This document shows, piece after piece, positions 27,167 through 36,967 of a stretch of DNA of 64,000 nt. The position numbers were made by a program, and so were the translations under genes. The stretch is taken from positions 434,001 to 498,000 of the forward strand of contig NZ_SUNC01000001.1 of NCBI RefSeq assembly GCF_007570835.1, in the 5' to 3' direction. This DNA is from Croceicoccus sediminis. GTDB lineage: Bacteria; Pseudomonadota; Alphaproteobacteria; Sphingomonadales; Sphingomonadaceae. The number at the start of each line of letters is the position of its first letter. Within the stretch, counting starts at the first letter, position 1. Below the pieces are notes generated by a model. The model saw nothing but the letters and a program-made list of their open reading frames with translations, was not told the origin of the DNA and searched no databases.

Positions 27167-30100
27167 ATGACAAAGCGGCGGAACATCGTCCCCTTCGGCG
27201 GACAGGGTAGCGAAGAAGAATTCCTGGAAACGACGGCGGCACAAACTGCGCCGGTCGAGGAAGAATACGTGGAAACCGAGGACTGGTACGAAGAACCGGC
27301 CAAGGCTCGCAATCTGTCGTGGATCATTCCCGCACTGGGCGTTGTCGCCTTGGTCGCGTGGACCGCGTTCTTCGTCTGGGCCAACATGGCGGCGCTGACT
27401 TCCGCTCCCGCGCCCAGCGAATGGACCGCTCTGCTGGCACAGTGGGCCATGCCCGCCGCCCTCGTCGTGACATTGTGGATGCTGGCCATGCGCCACAGCC
27501 GGGTCGAGGCGGGCCGTTTCGCTGATGCCGCCGCCAGCCTTCGGGCCGAATCGCTGGCGCTGGAAGACCGGCTCGGCCACGTGAACTCGGAACTCAGCAT
27601 CGCGCGCGAATTCATCATCGCACAGGGCCGCGATCTCGAAGCGCTGGGCCGCATCGCGAGCGAACGCCTTGGCGAAAGCGCGAACAAGCTCGAAGCGCTC
27701 ATCTCCGACAATTCGGAACGGGTGGACCGTCTGCAGACGGTCAGCACCGCAGCGCTCGAAAACATGGAAAAGCTGCGCGGTCAGCTTCCCGTCGTCACCA
27801 ATGCGACCCGCGACCTGACGAACAATATCGGACAGGCGGGCCAGGGCGCGAGCGAGCAGCTTGCACGCCTCTCCGAAGGCTTCAGCAGGATCGGCGAAGC
27901 GGGCGAGGCCAGCACGCTGAAAGTCGACGCCATGCGGGAGCGGGTGAACGACGTCCTGAGTGAATTCAATCGCTGTGCCGAACAGCTTGGCCAGATCGCC
28001 AAGGACCGCTTCGAAGCACTCGACGCAGAGGGTGCAGCCCTTCGCGAGCGTATGGACGAACAGGAAATCGCCGCCCTTGCCGCCGTTCGCAAGCGCGCGG
28101 ACGACCTTGAAGGGATGCTCGAAGGCACCCGCGCCAAGCTGGCCGAGGCGGAAGGTTTCGCTCTCAAGTCACTGCGCGAACGCCTCTCCACGCTGGAAAA
28201 CGATGCCGGCGATCTGGGCGAACGCCTGAAAAGCGGAGAGAGCGGCGCGATCGACAGCTGGCGCGATCGCATCGCCGTCATCGAAAGCGACACGCGCGCC
28301 CTCTTCGCGCAGCTCGACAACCATTCGGGCGAAGCGCTCGACGCGGCGGGTGCCCGTGTTGCCGCGCTGTCTTCGGAAATCAGCCGCCTGCACGGCGACC
28401 TTCGCCGCCAGGGCGAAACGCTCGATACCCAGATCGAGGAACGCTACGCCAAGAGCGAGGACGCCAATCGCGGCCTGGCAGAGCGTCTCAACGCGCTTGT
28501 CGCCGGGCTCGACAGCGAGATCGAGGCCCGCCGCGTTCGCGGTGCACAGGCAAGCCGCGCCCTGGTTGAAGAGCTGGCCTCGACCTTCGCGCAACTCGAC
28601 AACGGCATTCAGGACCGCATCGCCCGCGGCGAAGAAACGAGCCGCGTTCTGGCCGAAAAGATCGGCGAAGCCCTCGCCCGCCTCGACGAGCAGATCGATG
28701 CGCGCACCGAACGGGCGGAACAGCAGAGCCACGCGCTTGCTGCCCGTGTCACCTCGGCGCTTGCGTCCCTCGACGCGGAAATCGCGCAGCGTGCGCAGCG
28801 CGGCGAGGAAGCGGGCCGCGCGATGACCACCGGCGTGTCGACCGCCCTCACCACTCTCGACGGCGAAATCGAAATTCGCGAGGAACGGGGCCGCGAGGCA
28901 GCATCGCTCATGTCCGAAAGCCTGCGGACCGCACTCGACGCGCTCGATAGCGAGATCGCCCGCCGCCGCAATCACAGCCGCGACGCCGCGCGTGAACTGG
29001 CCGAAGGCTATGCCGATGAACTGGCAGAGCTTGACCGCCAGCTTACCGAACGCCGCGAACGTCACGAGGAAGCCGGCCGCGACCTTTCGGGCAAGCTTCA
29101 GGACTTGTTGGTCCAGTTCGATGACGAATTCGAAACCCGCCGCGCCCGCCACCTGGAGGCGACCGAGGCACTTGGCCGCCATGCCCAGCGCATTGCCGAC
29201 CAGCTTGGCGAATACGGATCGCGCATGGACGCGGCCGCCGGTCAGGGCCGCGACGCGGAACAGGCCATCGTCAACGGTCTCAATATCCTGTCAGAAAAGC
29301 TTGCCGCAAGCCGCGACGCGCTGGCCGGGACCGACAGTGCCATCGTCGGCCTGACCGACAGTTCAGTCCGCCTGCTCGAACTGATCGAAGCCAGCTCGCG
29401 CCACACGCGCGAGGCTCTGCCCGGCGCGCTGTCCGAAGCCGAGGGCCGCCTTGATGACGTATCCGGCCGGATCGAGGCAATGCGCCTCATGCTCAGCCAG
29501 GCAGGAGAGCGCGGCGACGAGCTTGGCCGCGCGGTTGACAACACGCGCGAAACAACGCGCTCGGCCCTTACCGAGCTCGAAGGGCTGCATGATACACTCC
29601 ACGAACGCGGCTCGGCCCACGCCAGCCAGCTTGGCGAATTGCGCGAAACCCTCTCGCAGGCACGCGCCGACAGCGAGGCCATGGCGACTGCGGCGGAAGC
29701 CACGCTCAACGGCGCCATCGCACGTCTTGCCGAAGCGAGCCGCGAAGCCGTCGCCAATATCGAGGGTACGTCGTCCGACGCCGTCCGTTCGATCGCGGAA
29801 AAGCTCGCCAAGGAAAGCGGCATTGTGGTGACCGAGGCGCTGCGCGAAAGCACGAGCGATGCGCTCGAAGGGCTCGACAGTGCAGTCAGCAAGGCGACCG
29901 AAGCGGCGCGCGAGGCCGCAGCAGACCTTCGCGAACAGCTGAGCCGCGTCGACGAGATCACCGGACACCTCGAAGCCCGCATCTCTTCTGCGCGCCAGCG
30001 CGCCGAGGAAGACATCGACGACCACTTCGCCCGCCGCGTCGCGCAGATCACCGAGTCGCTGAACTCGACCGCGATCGACATCGACAAGGTGCTGTCGGCC

Positions 30101-30391
30101 GAAGTCAGTGACGCATCATGGCAGGCCTATCTGAAGGGCGAACGCGGCATCTTCACCCGCCGCGCGGTGCGCCTGATCGATTCCGGCGATGCCCGCCAGA
30201 TCGTCGAGCATTACGAAGCCGAAGACGAGTTCCGCGAACACGTTAACCGCTACATCCACGATTTCGAAGCGATGCTGCGCAACTTGCTCGCCACGCGGGA
30301 AGGCAACTCGCTCGCCGTCACGGTGCTGTCGTCGGACATGGGCAAGCTCTACGTCGCGCTGGCGCAGGCAATTGAACGCCTGCGCCGCTGA
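27167..30391 (+). CDS. Large membrane-anchored coiled-coil protein with 29-residue tandem repeats
   Basis: A 1074-residue protein. An acidic N-terminus precedes two membrane helices (about 51-73 and 88-108), then nearly 850 residues of Ala/Glu/Arg-rich helix. From residue 429 a 29-residue unit repeats at least eight times with constant length, for example RGEETSRVLAEKIGEALARL followed by DEQIDARTE, with a degenerate ninth copy. A distinct conserved-looking C-terminal segment (about 980-1074: SDASWQAYLKGERGIFTRRAVRLIDSG... AMLRNLLATREGNSLAVTVLSSDMGKLYVALAQAIERL) closes the protein. No ATPase motif is present, so any kinesin- or Smc-like label would rest only on coiled-coil composition. A structural, envelope- or pole-associated role is a guess. 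Confidence 0.88.
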   Translation: MTKRRNIVPFGGQGSEEEFLETTAAQTAPVEEEYVETEDWYEEPAKARNLSWIIPALGVVALVAWTAFFVWANMAALTSAPAPSEWTALLAQWAMPAALVVTLWMLAMRHSRVEAGRFADAAASLRAESLALEDRLGHVNSELSIAREFIIAQGRDLEALGRIASERLGESANKLEALISDNSERVDRLQTVSTAALENMEKLRGQLPVVTNATRDLTNNIGQAGQGASEQLARLSEGFSRIGEAGEASTLKVDAMRERVNDVLSEFNRCAEQLGQIAKDRFEALDAEGAALRERMDEQEIAALAAVRKRADDLEGMLEGTRAKLAEAEGFALKSLRERLSTLENDAGDLGERLKSGESGAIDSWRDRIAVIESDTRALFAQLDNHSGEALDAAGARVAALSSEISRLHGDLRRQGETLDTQIEERYAKSEDANRGLAERLNALVAGLDSEIEARRVRGAQASRALVEELASTFAQLDNGIQDRIARGEETSRVLAEKIGEALARLDEQIDARTERAEQQSHALAARVTSALASLDAEIAQRAQRGEEAGRAMTTGVSTALTTLDGEIEIREERGREAASLMSESLRTALDALDSEIARRRNHSRDAARELAEGYADELAELDRQLTERRERHEEAGRDLSGKLQDLLVQFDDEFETRRARHLEATEALGRHAQRIADQLGEYGSRMDAAAGQGRDAEQAIVNGLNILSEKLAASRDALAGTDSAIVGLTDSSVRLLELIEASSRHTREALPGALSEAEGRLDDVSGRIEAMRLMLSQAGERGDELGRAVDNTRETTRSALTELEGLHDTLHERGSAHASQLGELRETLSQARADSEAMATAAEATLNGAIARLAEASREAVANIEGTSSDAVRSIAEKLAKESGIVVTEALRESTSDALEGLDSAVSKATEAAREAAADLREQLSRVDEITGHLEARISSARQRAEEDIDDHFARRVAQITESLNSTAIDIDKVLSAEVSDASWQAYLKGERGIFTRRAVRLIDSGDARQIVEHYEAEDEFREHVNRYIHDFEAMLRNLLATREGNSLAVTVLSSDMGKLYVALAQAIERLRR
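28451..29233 (+). repeat. Coding tandem repeat, 87-bp period (29 residues), about nine copies
   Basis: Copies begin at residues 429, 458, 487, 516, 545, 574, 603, 632 and 661 of the coiled-coil protein. Consensus features are RGEEASR at the start, a central ALxxLDxEI and a final basic doublet. DNA identity between copies is modest, so the repeat is old or under protein-level selection. Confidence 0.85.
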
Positions 30392-30402
30392 GCGCGGGAG
30401 TA

Positions 30403-30717
30403 CTAGTCGGCGCCGCCTTCGCGCATCCAGATCTGCTCCTTCACGATCTCCTCGGGAGGTTCCATGAAGTTGATGTCGGAGGCGGTGATCCAACCGTTGA
30501 CGTAATTGGCGTAGAATATCGCGCACAGCACGGCTGCCAACACGGTGGCACGGATGGCGACCCGGCCCGGGCGAAAGTTGCTCGGCGCGGAATCGGCCTG
30601 GCCGGGGATCAATTCCTCACCAGCTTCGCGGTGCGTGCGGATGCCGAACGGCATTACGATGAATGCGCTCATCACCCAGAAAAGCAGGTAGATCGCAAGG
30701 ACCGAGGTCCACTGCAT
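30403..30717 (-). CDS. DUF1467 family membrane protein
   Basis: A 104-residue protein with two membrane helices (SVLAIYLLFWVMSAFIVMPFGI and VAIRATVLAAVLCAIFYANYV) and the DUF1467 signature MPFGIRTHREAGEELIPGQADSAP between them. Function is unknown; the gene regularly accompanies rnj at the end of the nuo region in alphaproteobacteria. It is 11 bases after rnj and ends the operon. Confidence 0.9.
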   Translation of the reverse strand: MQWTSVLAIYLLFWVMSAFIVMPFGIRTHREAGEELIPGQADSAPSNFRPGRVAIRATVLAAVLCAIFYANYVNGWITASDINFMEPPEEIVKEQIWMREGGAD

Positions 30718-30728
30718 CGCTCAAACTC

Positions 30729-32378
30729 CTAGTCGAAATCCTGCACGGTCACTTGCGGGTTCTTGCCCGACCAACGCCGCGCCGCACGCCTTACGGCAAG
30801 CCGGACCGCTTCGTGGACCGCTTCGCGATCCTTGGTACGTCCGCCCTTGAGCCTGCCGACGGCCTTTGAGAGATCGTCCTTCGCCTCGGCAAGGAAATCG
30901 GCCTCGTCCTCGTCAAGCGGAAGGCCCATGGGCAAAATGATCGGGTCTACCTTGGATCCCGCAGGCGGCAAGGTCACGACGATATGGCCGTTCTGCGAAA
31001 GACGCCGACGCTCGGCAATGGTTTCGCCGTCCGCAGGCACGATGATGTCGCCATCAAGGACGAGCCGGCCCGTGCGTGTTTCCCCGATCTTGCCCGGTTT
31101 GCCGGGTGCGAGGCGAACGATATCGCCGTTTTTCTGGAAGACCTGCGCCGGAATCCCGGCCTCCGCGCCCACTTTCACTTGCTCGCGCATGTGCCGGACT
31201 TCGCCATGGACGGGGACCAGCACTTCGGGGCGCAGCCAGGAATAAAGCGCTTCCAGCTCGGGCCGTCCGGGATGGCCGGACACGTGGATCATTTCCTGCC
31301 GGTCGGTCACGATGGTGATCTGCCGGTCGGCAAGCTGGTTCATGATACGCCCGATCTGAAGCTCGTTGCCGGGGATCTGCCTGCTGGAGAAAAGCACGAC
31401 GTCACCCTTGCTCAGCTCGAGCGGATGCGATTCGGACGCGATGCGCGCAAGCGCCGCACGCGGTTCGCCCTGACCGCCGGTCGCGATGATCAGCACTTCA
31501 CCGCGCGGCAGGCGCATGGCGGTGTCGAAATCGACGGGTTCGGGAAAGTCCTGCAAATAGCCATTGGCCTTCGCAACCGCGATGATCCGGTCGAGCGAAC
31601 GTCCGGCCACGCAAAGCTGCCGACCGGAATCCTTAGCCACCTGGCCCAGCGTCTGAAGGCGGGCGACGTTGGACGCGAAGGTCGTCACCAGCACACGCTT
31701 GCCGCCGTGTCGCGCGACTTCTGCCTCAAGGGCCGTTCGCACGGCCCCTTCAGACCCCGAAGCCTCCGGATTGAAGACGTTGGTCGAATCGCAAACGAGC
31801 GCAAGCACGCCCGCATCGCCGATCTCGGTCAGTTCTTCCGGCGTGCTCGGCTCACCGATCTGCGGATCGTCGTCCAGCTTCCAGTCGCCGGTATGGAAGA
31901 CGCGGCCATAAGGCGTCTCGATCAACACGGCATTGCCTTCCGCGATCGAATGCGCGAGCGGCAGATAACGGGCCGTAAAAGGCCCTTTTCCACCGGGCGT
32001 GAATTCGTCGAGGTGGTCGATCACGTGCAGTTCGACCGCCTCGGTCAGGTCCGCTTCTTCGAGCTTGCGCAGAACCAGTTCTGCGGTGAAAGGCGTGGCA
32101 TAGAGCGGGACGCCGAGGTCGGCGGCGAAATAGGGCACGGCGCCGATATGATCTTCGTGCGCGTGGGTCAGCACGATGCCGAGCAGGTCGTCGGCCCGCT
32201 CTTCAATGAATTCAAGATCGGCAAAGACGAGGTCGACGCCCGGATATCCGGGGTCGGCAAAGCTCATGCCGAGGTCGACCATCAGCCATTTTCCGTCCGC
32301 CCCGTAGAGGTTGACGTTCATGCCGATCTCGCCCGATCCGCCGAGCGCGAGGAAAATCAGTTCTTTTTCTGGAGTCAT
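30729..32378 (-). CDS. rnj: Ribonuclease J
   Basis: Metallo-beta-lactamase/beta-CASP RNase with 5'-3' exonuclease activity. The 549-residue protein has the metal motif [23 protein letters not shown], the beta-CASP motifs ([34 protein letters not shown]) and the C-terminal histidine in VPVHGEVRH, then a short C-terminal domain. Its ATG overlaps the coaX stop (ATGA). The genome also has RNase E at 61054, so both major decay enzymes are present, as usual in alphaproteobacteria. Confidence 0.96.
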   Translation of the reverse strand: MTPEKELIFLALGGSGEIGMNVNLYGADGKWLMVDLGMSFADPGYPGVDLVFADLEFIEERADDLLGIVLTHAHEDHIGAVPYFAADLGVPLYATPFTAELVLRKLEEADLTEAVELHVIDHLDEFTPGGKGPFTARYLPLAHSIAEGNAVLIETPYGRVFHTGDWKLDDDPQIGEPSTPEELTEIGDAGVLALVCDSTNVFNPEASGSEGAVRTALEAEVARHGGKRVLVTTFASNVARLQTLGQVAKDSGRQLCVAGRSLDRIIAVAKANGYLQDFPEPVDFDTAMRLPRGEVLIIATGGQGEPRAALARIASESHPLELSKGDVVLFSSRQIPGNELQIGRIMNQLADRQITIVTDRQEMIHVSGHPGRPELEALYSWLRPEVLVPVHGEVRHMREQVKVGAEAGIPAQVFQKNGDIVRLAPGKPGKIGETRTGRLVLDGDIIVPADGETIAERRRLSQNGHIVVTLPPAGSKVDPIILPMGLPLDEDEADFLAEAKDDLSKAVGRLKGGRTKDREAVHEAVRLAVRRAARRWSGKNPQVTVQDFD

Positions 32379-33163
32379 CGCCCGCGTGTAGAGGCCTTTT
32401 CGGCCAGAATAGCCAGTCCCTTTAACGTCAGGTCGACATCGATTTCGTCAAATGCGTCGGTATGCCTGTCGAACAGGAGCGCGAGGCCACCGGTCGCAAT
32501 GACTTTTGCCGGGCGACCGATCTCCGCCTTCAGGCGTGCGACAAGCCCTTCGACCATCGAGATGTAGCCCCAGAAGACACCGATATGCATCTGCGATTCG
32601 GTATTGCGGCCGATCAACGTGGTCGTCTCGCCCGGTGCCTCGATGGCGATGCGCGGAAGCTTTGCTGCCGCGCTGACCAGCGCGTCGAGCGAGAGATTGA
32701 TACCCGGCGCAATGATCCCGCCCTTGTAGGCCCCGTTGAAATCGACGACGTCGAACGTGGTCGCCGTGCCGAAATCGATGACGATCAGGTCTTCAGGATG
32801 CCCGTCGTGCGCAGCGATCGTATTGACCGCGCGGTCCGCGCCCAGCGAGGCCGGTTCGTCCACATCGATGGCAATGCCCCAATCTGCTCCGCCCTCACCC
32901 GCAAAGATGGGTGCCTTGCCGAAGTACTTCTCGCCCAGCACCTGCAGGTTGTGACGCGCGCGGGGGACAACGGTCGAGACAATCAGGTGATCGACAACGT
33001 CGAAGGAAAACCCTTCGAGGGTGAACAGTTGCATCAGCCAGACCGCGTATTCGTCGGCCGTGCGGCGCGCGTCGGTCGCAATGCGCCAGCGGGTGCGTAC
33101 TTCGCGCCCCTCCATCAGGGCGAAGACGATATTGGTATTTCCGACGTCACACGCCAGCAGCAT
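32375..33163 (-). CDS. coaX: Type III pantothenate kinase
   Basis: Phosphorylates pantothenate, the first step of coenzyme A synthesis, as a feedback-insensitive ASKHA-fold enzyme. The 262-residue protein shows the phosphate loop [31 protein letters not shown] and [15 protein letters not shown], with GGLALLFD near the end. It is one base downstream of birA and overlaps rnj by four bases. Next to birA, it gives this stretch a cofactor theme. Confidence 0.95.
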   Translation of the reverse strand: MLLACDVGNTNIVFALMEGREVRTRWRIATDARRTADEYAVWLMQLFTLEGFSFDVVDHLIVSTVVPRARHNLQVLGEKYFGKAPIFAGEGGADWGIAIDVDEPASLGADRAVNTIAAHDGHPEDLIVIDFGTATTFDVVDFNGAYKGGIIAPGINLSLDALVSAAAKLPRIAIEAPGETTTLIGRNTESQMHIGVFWGYISMVEGLVARLKAEIGRPAKVIATGGLALLFDRHTDAFDEIDVDLTLKGLAILAEKASTRGR

Positions 33164-33164
33164 G

Positions 33165-33905
33165 TCAGGCTCCCTCTTCGCCGATCAGCGAAACTTCGCC
33201 TGCATGAATGGCACGCATGGTCCCGTTGGCCAAGCGCATGAGCAAGGCCCCGTCCTGGTCTATCCCGGCGAATGTCCCGGTCTCGACCACGTCCGTCACG
33301 CCGGTATAGCGCACCGCCGCACCGATGTGCGGGCCGCGTATGGTCCAGCGCGAGACCGTCTCTCCAAGACCGGCCTTGCGCCATGTTGACAGTTCGTCCG
33401 CCATGGAGCGGGCGAGCTGATCGGCAAAATCGTCCCGATCGACCGATAACCCGTGCGATGCCAGCGAAGCGGTCTTGCGGTCCGGCAAGGCAGGCGCATT
33501 GGCAAGGTTCACGCCGATCCCCATGACGACGACATCGCCCGACCGTTCGAGCAGAATGCCCGCGAGCTTCGCGCCATCGAGCAGCACGTCGTTAGGCCAC
33601 TTGAGCAAAAGCCCTTGCGCATTACCGAGGAACTTCGAAATCGCCTCGTAGAGCGCGACCCCGGCTACCAGCGCCAAGGTCTGAGGTGCAGGGTCGGAAC
33701 TGCGCAAGTGGACAAGCGTCGAGCCCATGAAATTGCCCGCGCCATCGGACCATTCCCGGCCGAGCCGCCCCCTGCCCTCGCTCTGCCGATCGGTGACCAG
33801 CCAGGCGCCTTCTTCCGCCGCTTCGCCAGAGGCAAGACGGCGGAGAAGTTCCGCATTGGTGGAGCCGATCTGCTCGACCCGCTCGATGCGATGGCCGCTG
33901 GTCAT
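33165..33905 (-). CDS. birA: Biotin--[acetyl-CoA-carboxylase] ligase (no DNA-binding domain)
   Basis: Attaches biotin to carboxylase carrier proteins. The 246-residue protein starts directly with the catalytic domain ([14 protein letters not shown]); the biotinyl-AMP loop [15 protein letters not shown] and [21 protein letters not shown] are intact, and the small C-terminal SH3-like domain is present. It lacks the N-terminal helix-turn-helix of the E. coli protein, so it cannot be a repressor. It lies 12 bases after nuoN, the usual order in alphaproteobacteria. Confidence 0.95.
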   Translation of the reverse strand: MTSGHRIERVEQIGSTNAELLRRLASGEAAEEGAWLVTDRQSEGRGRLGREWSDGAGNFMGSTLVHLRSSDPAPQTLALVAGVALYEAISKFLGNAQGLLLKWPNDVLLDGAKLAGILLERSGDVVVMGIGVNLANAPALPDRKTASLASHGLSVDRDDFADQLARSMADELSTWRKAGLGETVSRWTIRGPHIGAAVRYTGVTDVVETGTFAGIDQDGALLMRLANGTMRAIHAGEVSLIGEEGA

Positions 33906-33917
33906 GCGGCGCGCCCC

Positions 33918-35399
33918 TTATCCTACGAAGTAGAGGGCGGCGGCTGCCTTGTCGGCAAGCTCGCCCAGCCACGGCGTGAGAAGGTATCCAAGCGGTGAGA
34001 TGAACAGGCACGCGATAAGCAGCATGACCTTGTGTGCGAGCGCATCGACGCCGCTTTCGCCGCTTTCCGCAACCACGTTGGCCGGTTCATCGAAAAAGAC
34101 GATCTTCACGACCTTGAGGTAGTAGAAAGCACCGATCACGCTGGCCGCGATACCGATGGCCGCCAAGGCGATAAGATCGGCGTTCACCGCGGCCTGGAAG
34201 ACCACGAACTTGCCCCAGAAACCGAACAGCGGCGGAATGCCGGCAAGGCTGAACATCACGGCGGCCAGCGCCCATGCCAATGCCGGACGCGTGCGCGAGA
34301 GGCCCGCCATGTCGGCGATCACCTCGACCGGGCGGCCTTCGGCATCGCGCAGCATGAGCACGACGACGAAACCGGCAACGCTCATCGCGACGTAGATCGC
34401 GAGATAGACGAGCATGGCCGAAGCACCTTCCTGCGTCGCGGCAGCAAGACCGATAAGAAGGAAGCCGACGTTATTGATCGAAGAATAGGCGAGCAGGCGC
34501 TTGATGTTGGACTGACCGATCGCACCCAGCGCACCGACCACGATAGACGCGAGCGACACGAAAATCACGATCTGCTGCCATGCATCAACCTGTGTACCGA
34601 AGGCACCCAGCGCGACGCGCATGGTAAGCGCCAGTGCAGCAACCTTGGGCGCAGTGGCGAAGAAGGTCGTCACCGGCGTCGGCGCGCCTTCGTAAACGTC
34701 AGGCGTCCACATGTGGAACGGCACTGCGCTGATCTTGAAGGCGAGCCCCGCCAGCACGAAGATCAGGCCGAACAGCGCGCCGGTCGCCAGCGTACCATCC
34801 ATGGCGAGAGCCACGGCGGTGAAGTTGGTCGACCCGGTGAAGCCATAGGTCAGGCTCATACCGAACAGGATAATGCCCGAAGCCAGCGCGCCCAGCACAA
34901 AATACTTAAGGCCCGCTTCGGCCGAGCGTTCGTCATTCCGCAGGAACGAGGCAAGGACGTAAGCCGCAAGGCTGTTCAGTTCCAGGCCGATATAGAGCGT
35001 CAGAAAGTCGGTGGCCGACACCATCATGTTCATGCCGAGCACGGCGAACAGGATGAGGATCGGATATTCCGCCCGCATCGCGCCGACCTGGCCAAAGAAG
35101 CGAGGCGCCACGATCAGGGAGGCGATACCCGAGGCGTAGATGAGCAACTTGGCAAAGGCGGCGAAAGCATCGGCCGTATACTGGCCCATGAAGGCGACGC
35201 GTTCCGGCCCCATCAGTCCGCCGCACAGTGCAGGCGCGGCGATGAAGGCGCAGGCGACCAGCGCGGCGACTGCGACGATCGAGATCATGCGCGACGCCTT
35301 GTCGCCCATCCACGCGGCACAGAGCAGCAGGACGAGACCGACGACTGTCAGCAGTTCCTCAGCGGCGATCAGCGCCAGCGATTGAGAGAAATCGGTCAT
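33918..35399 (-). CDS. nuoN: NADH-quinone oxidoreductase subunit N
   Basis: One of three antiporter-like proton-pumping subunits in the membrane arm of complex I. The 493-residue protein is hydrophobic throughout, with conserved lysines in broken helices (FVLAGLAFKISAVPFHMWTPDVYEGAPTPVT) and the upstream ELNSLAAYVLASF glutamate. Its ATG overlaps the nuoM stop (ATGA). Last nuo gene of the operon. Confidence 0.96.
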   Translation of the reverse strand: MTDFSQSLALIAAEELLTVVGLVLLLCAAWMGDKASRMISIVAVAALVACAFIAAPALCGGLMGPERVAFMGQYTADAFAAFAKLLIYASGIASLIVAPRFFGQVGAMRAEYPILILFAVLGMNMMVSATDFLTLYIGLELNSLAAYVLASFLRNDERSAEAGLKYFVLGALASGIILFGMSLTYGFTGSTNFTAVALAMDGTLATGALFGLIFVLAGLAFKISAVPFHMWTPDVYEGAPTPVTTFFATAPKVAALALTMRVALGAFGTQVDAWQQIVIFVSLASIVVGALGAIGQSNIKRLLAYSSINNVGFLLIGLAAATQEGASAMLVYLAIYVAMSVAGFVVVLMLRDAEGRPVEVIADMAGLSRTRPALAWALAAVMFSLAGIPPLFGFWGKFVVFQAAVNADLIALAAIGIAASVIGAFYYLKVVKIVFFDEPANVVAESGESGVDALAHKVMLLIACLFISPLGYLLTPWLGELADKAAAALYFVG

Positions 35400-36946
35400 C
35401 AGTGCGACCCTCCCTCAGCAGCGGCTTCTTCGCCGTGATGCGCCGCGGCAGCCTCCGGATTCGGTTCCGACAAGTGCGCGTCACCGGCAGGGGCAGCCGA
35501 GGCGAGACGCTGGTCCAGCCATTCGATATCGGCCCGCATCGGCGCAAGGAAGCTTTCGGGATAGACGCCCATCCACAACACGGCAGCCGCGAGCGGGAGC
35601 ATCATCGCCCATTCGCGCTTGTCGAGATCAGGCATGGCGGCGGCATCGGCGTTCTTCTGTTCGCCAAAGGCCACACGGCGGTAGAGATAGAGCATGTAGG
35701 CAGCGCCAAGGATGATGCCGGTCGTGCCGATCAGCGCGACCCAGCTGGAAATCTGGTAGACGCCCGCAAGCGACAGGAATTCGCCGACGAAACCGCTGGT
35801 GCCAGGAAGGCCGATCGAGGCCATCGTGAACAGCAGGAAGAACAGCGAATATTTCGGCATGTTGATCGCGAGACCGCCGTAACGGTCGATCTCGCGGGTG
35901 TGCAGCCGGTCGTAGATGACGCCCACAGCAAGGAACAGCGCGCCCGACACGAGGCCATGGCTGAGCATCACGATCATCGAGCCTTCGAGGCCCTGCACGT
36001 TGAAGCTGAACAGCGCCATGCAAACGATCGCCATGTGCGCGACCGAGGAATAGGCGATCAGTTTCTTCATGTCATGCTGAACCAGCGCGACCAGCGAGGT
36101 GTAAACCACCGCGACCATCGAGAGACCGAACACGAGCCAGGCAAGGTTCGCCGAAGCCTCAGGGAACATCGGCAGGCTGAAGCGGATGAAGCCGTAACCG
36201 CCCATCTTCAGCAGGACGCCGGCCAGGATGACCGAACCGGCAGTCGGTGCCTGAACGTGCGCGTCGGGAAGCCAGGTGTGGACCGGCCACATCGGCATCT
36301 TCACCGCAAAGCTGGCGAAGAAGGCCAGCCACAGCCAGTTCTGTGCGCCCGCCGGGAAGTCGGTGGCCATCAGCGTCGGAATGTCGGTCGTGCCTGCTTC
36401 GCGAACCATCCAGAACATCGCGATCAGCATCAGGACCGAGCCGATGAGCGTGTAGAGGAAGAACTTGTACGAAGCGTAGATGCGGTTGTCGCCGCCCCAG
36501 ATACCGATGATCAGGTACATCGGGATCAGGCCTGCTTCGAAGAAGATGTAGAACAGGAACAGGTCCTGTGCCGCGAAAACGCCGATCATCAGCGTTTCCA
36601 TCATCAGGAACGCGGCCATGTACTCGCCGACGCGCTTGGTAACCGAATTCCAGCTGGCTCCGATACAGATCGGCATCAGGAAGACCGAGAGCATGATCAG
36701 CATCAACGCGATGCCGTCGATGCCCAGCGCGTAGGAAAAGCCCGCGAAAAGGTCGGCCCGCTCGACAAACTGCCACTGAGCGCCGCCGATGTCGAAACTG
36801 GCCCAGAGGACCACACCCAAGGCCAGGTCGACCAGCGTGGCGACGAGCGCGACCATGCGCGCCGTCTGGGCCGGGACGAAGAAACAGATGGCGGCACCGA
36901 CAAGCGGTACCAGCAGCATCAGCGAGAGGATCGGAAAGCCGTCCAT
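35399..36946 (-). CDS. nuoM: NADH-quinone oxidoreductase subunit M
   Basis: Antiporter-like proton-pumping subunit, 515 residues. Key features are the TM5 glutamate region FFEAGLIPMYLIIGIWGG, the lysine-bearing FFASFAVKMPMWPVHTWLPDAHVQAPTAGSVILAG, and the C-terminal lysine helix. The C-terminus carries a short Ala/Glu/His-rich tail (EAAAAHHGEEAAAEGGSH), which is not part of the core fold. A 21-base spacer separates it from nuoL. Confidence 0.96.
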   Translation of the reverse strand: MDGFPILSLMLLVPLVGAAICFFVPAQTARMVALVATLVDLALGVVLWASFDIGGAQWQFVERADLFAGFSYALGIDGIALMLIMLSVFLMPICIGASWNSVTKRVGEYMAAFLMMETLMIGVFAAQDLFLFYIFFEAGLIPMYLIIGIWGGDNRIYASYKFFLYTLIGSVLMLIAMFWMVREAGTTDIPTLMATDFPAGAQNWLWLAFFASFAVKMPMWPVHTWLPDAHVQAPTAGSVILAGVLLKMGGYGFIRFSLPMFPEASANLAWLVFGLSMVAVVYTSLVALVQHDMKKLIAYSSVAHMAIVCMALFSFNVQGLEGSMIVMLSHGLVSGALFLAVGVIYDRLHTREIDRYGGLAINMPKYSLFFLLFTMASIGLPGTSGFVGEFLSLAGVYQISSWVALIGTTGIILGAAYMLYLYRRVAFGEQKNADAAAMPDLDKREWAMMLPLAAAVLWMGVYPESFLAPMRADIEWLDQRLASAAPAGDAHLSEPNPEAAAAHHGEEAAAEGGSH

Positions 36947-36967
36947 GTCTTTAAACCTGCCCCGCCC

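Noticed and set aside
28451-29233. Tandem 87-bp periodicity considered as a DNA-level satellite
   Set aside because: The copies are clearly similar only as protein; it is a coding repeat of the coiled-coil gene.
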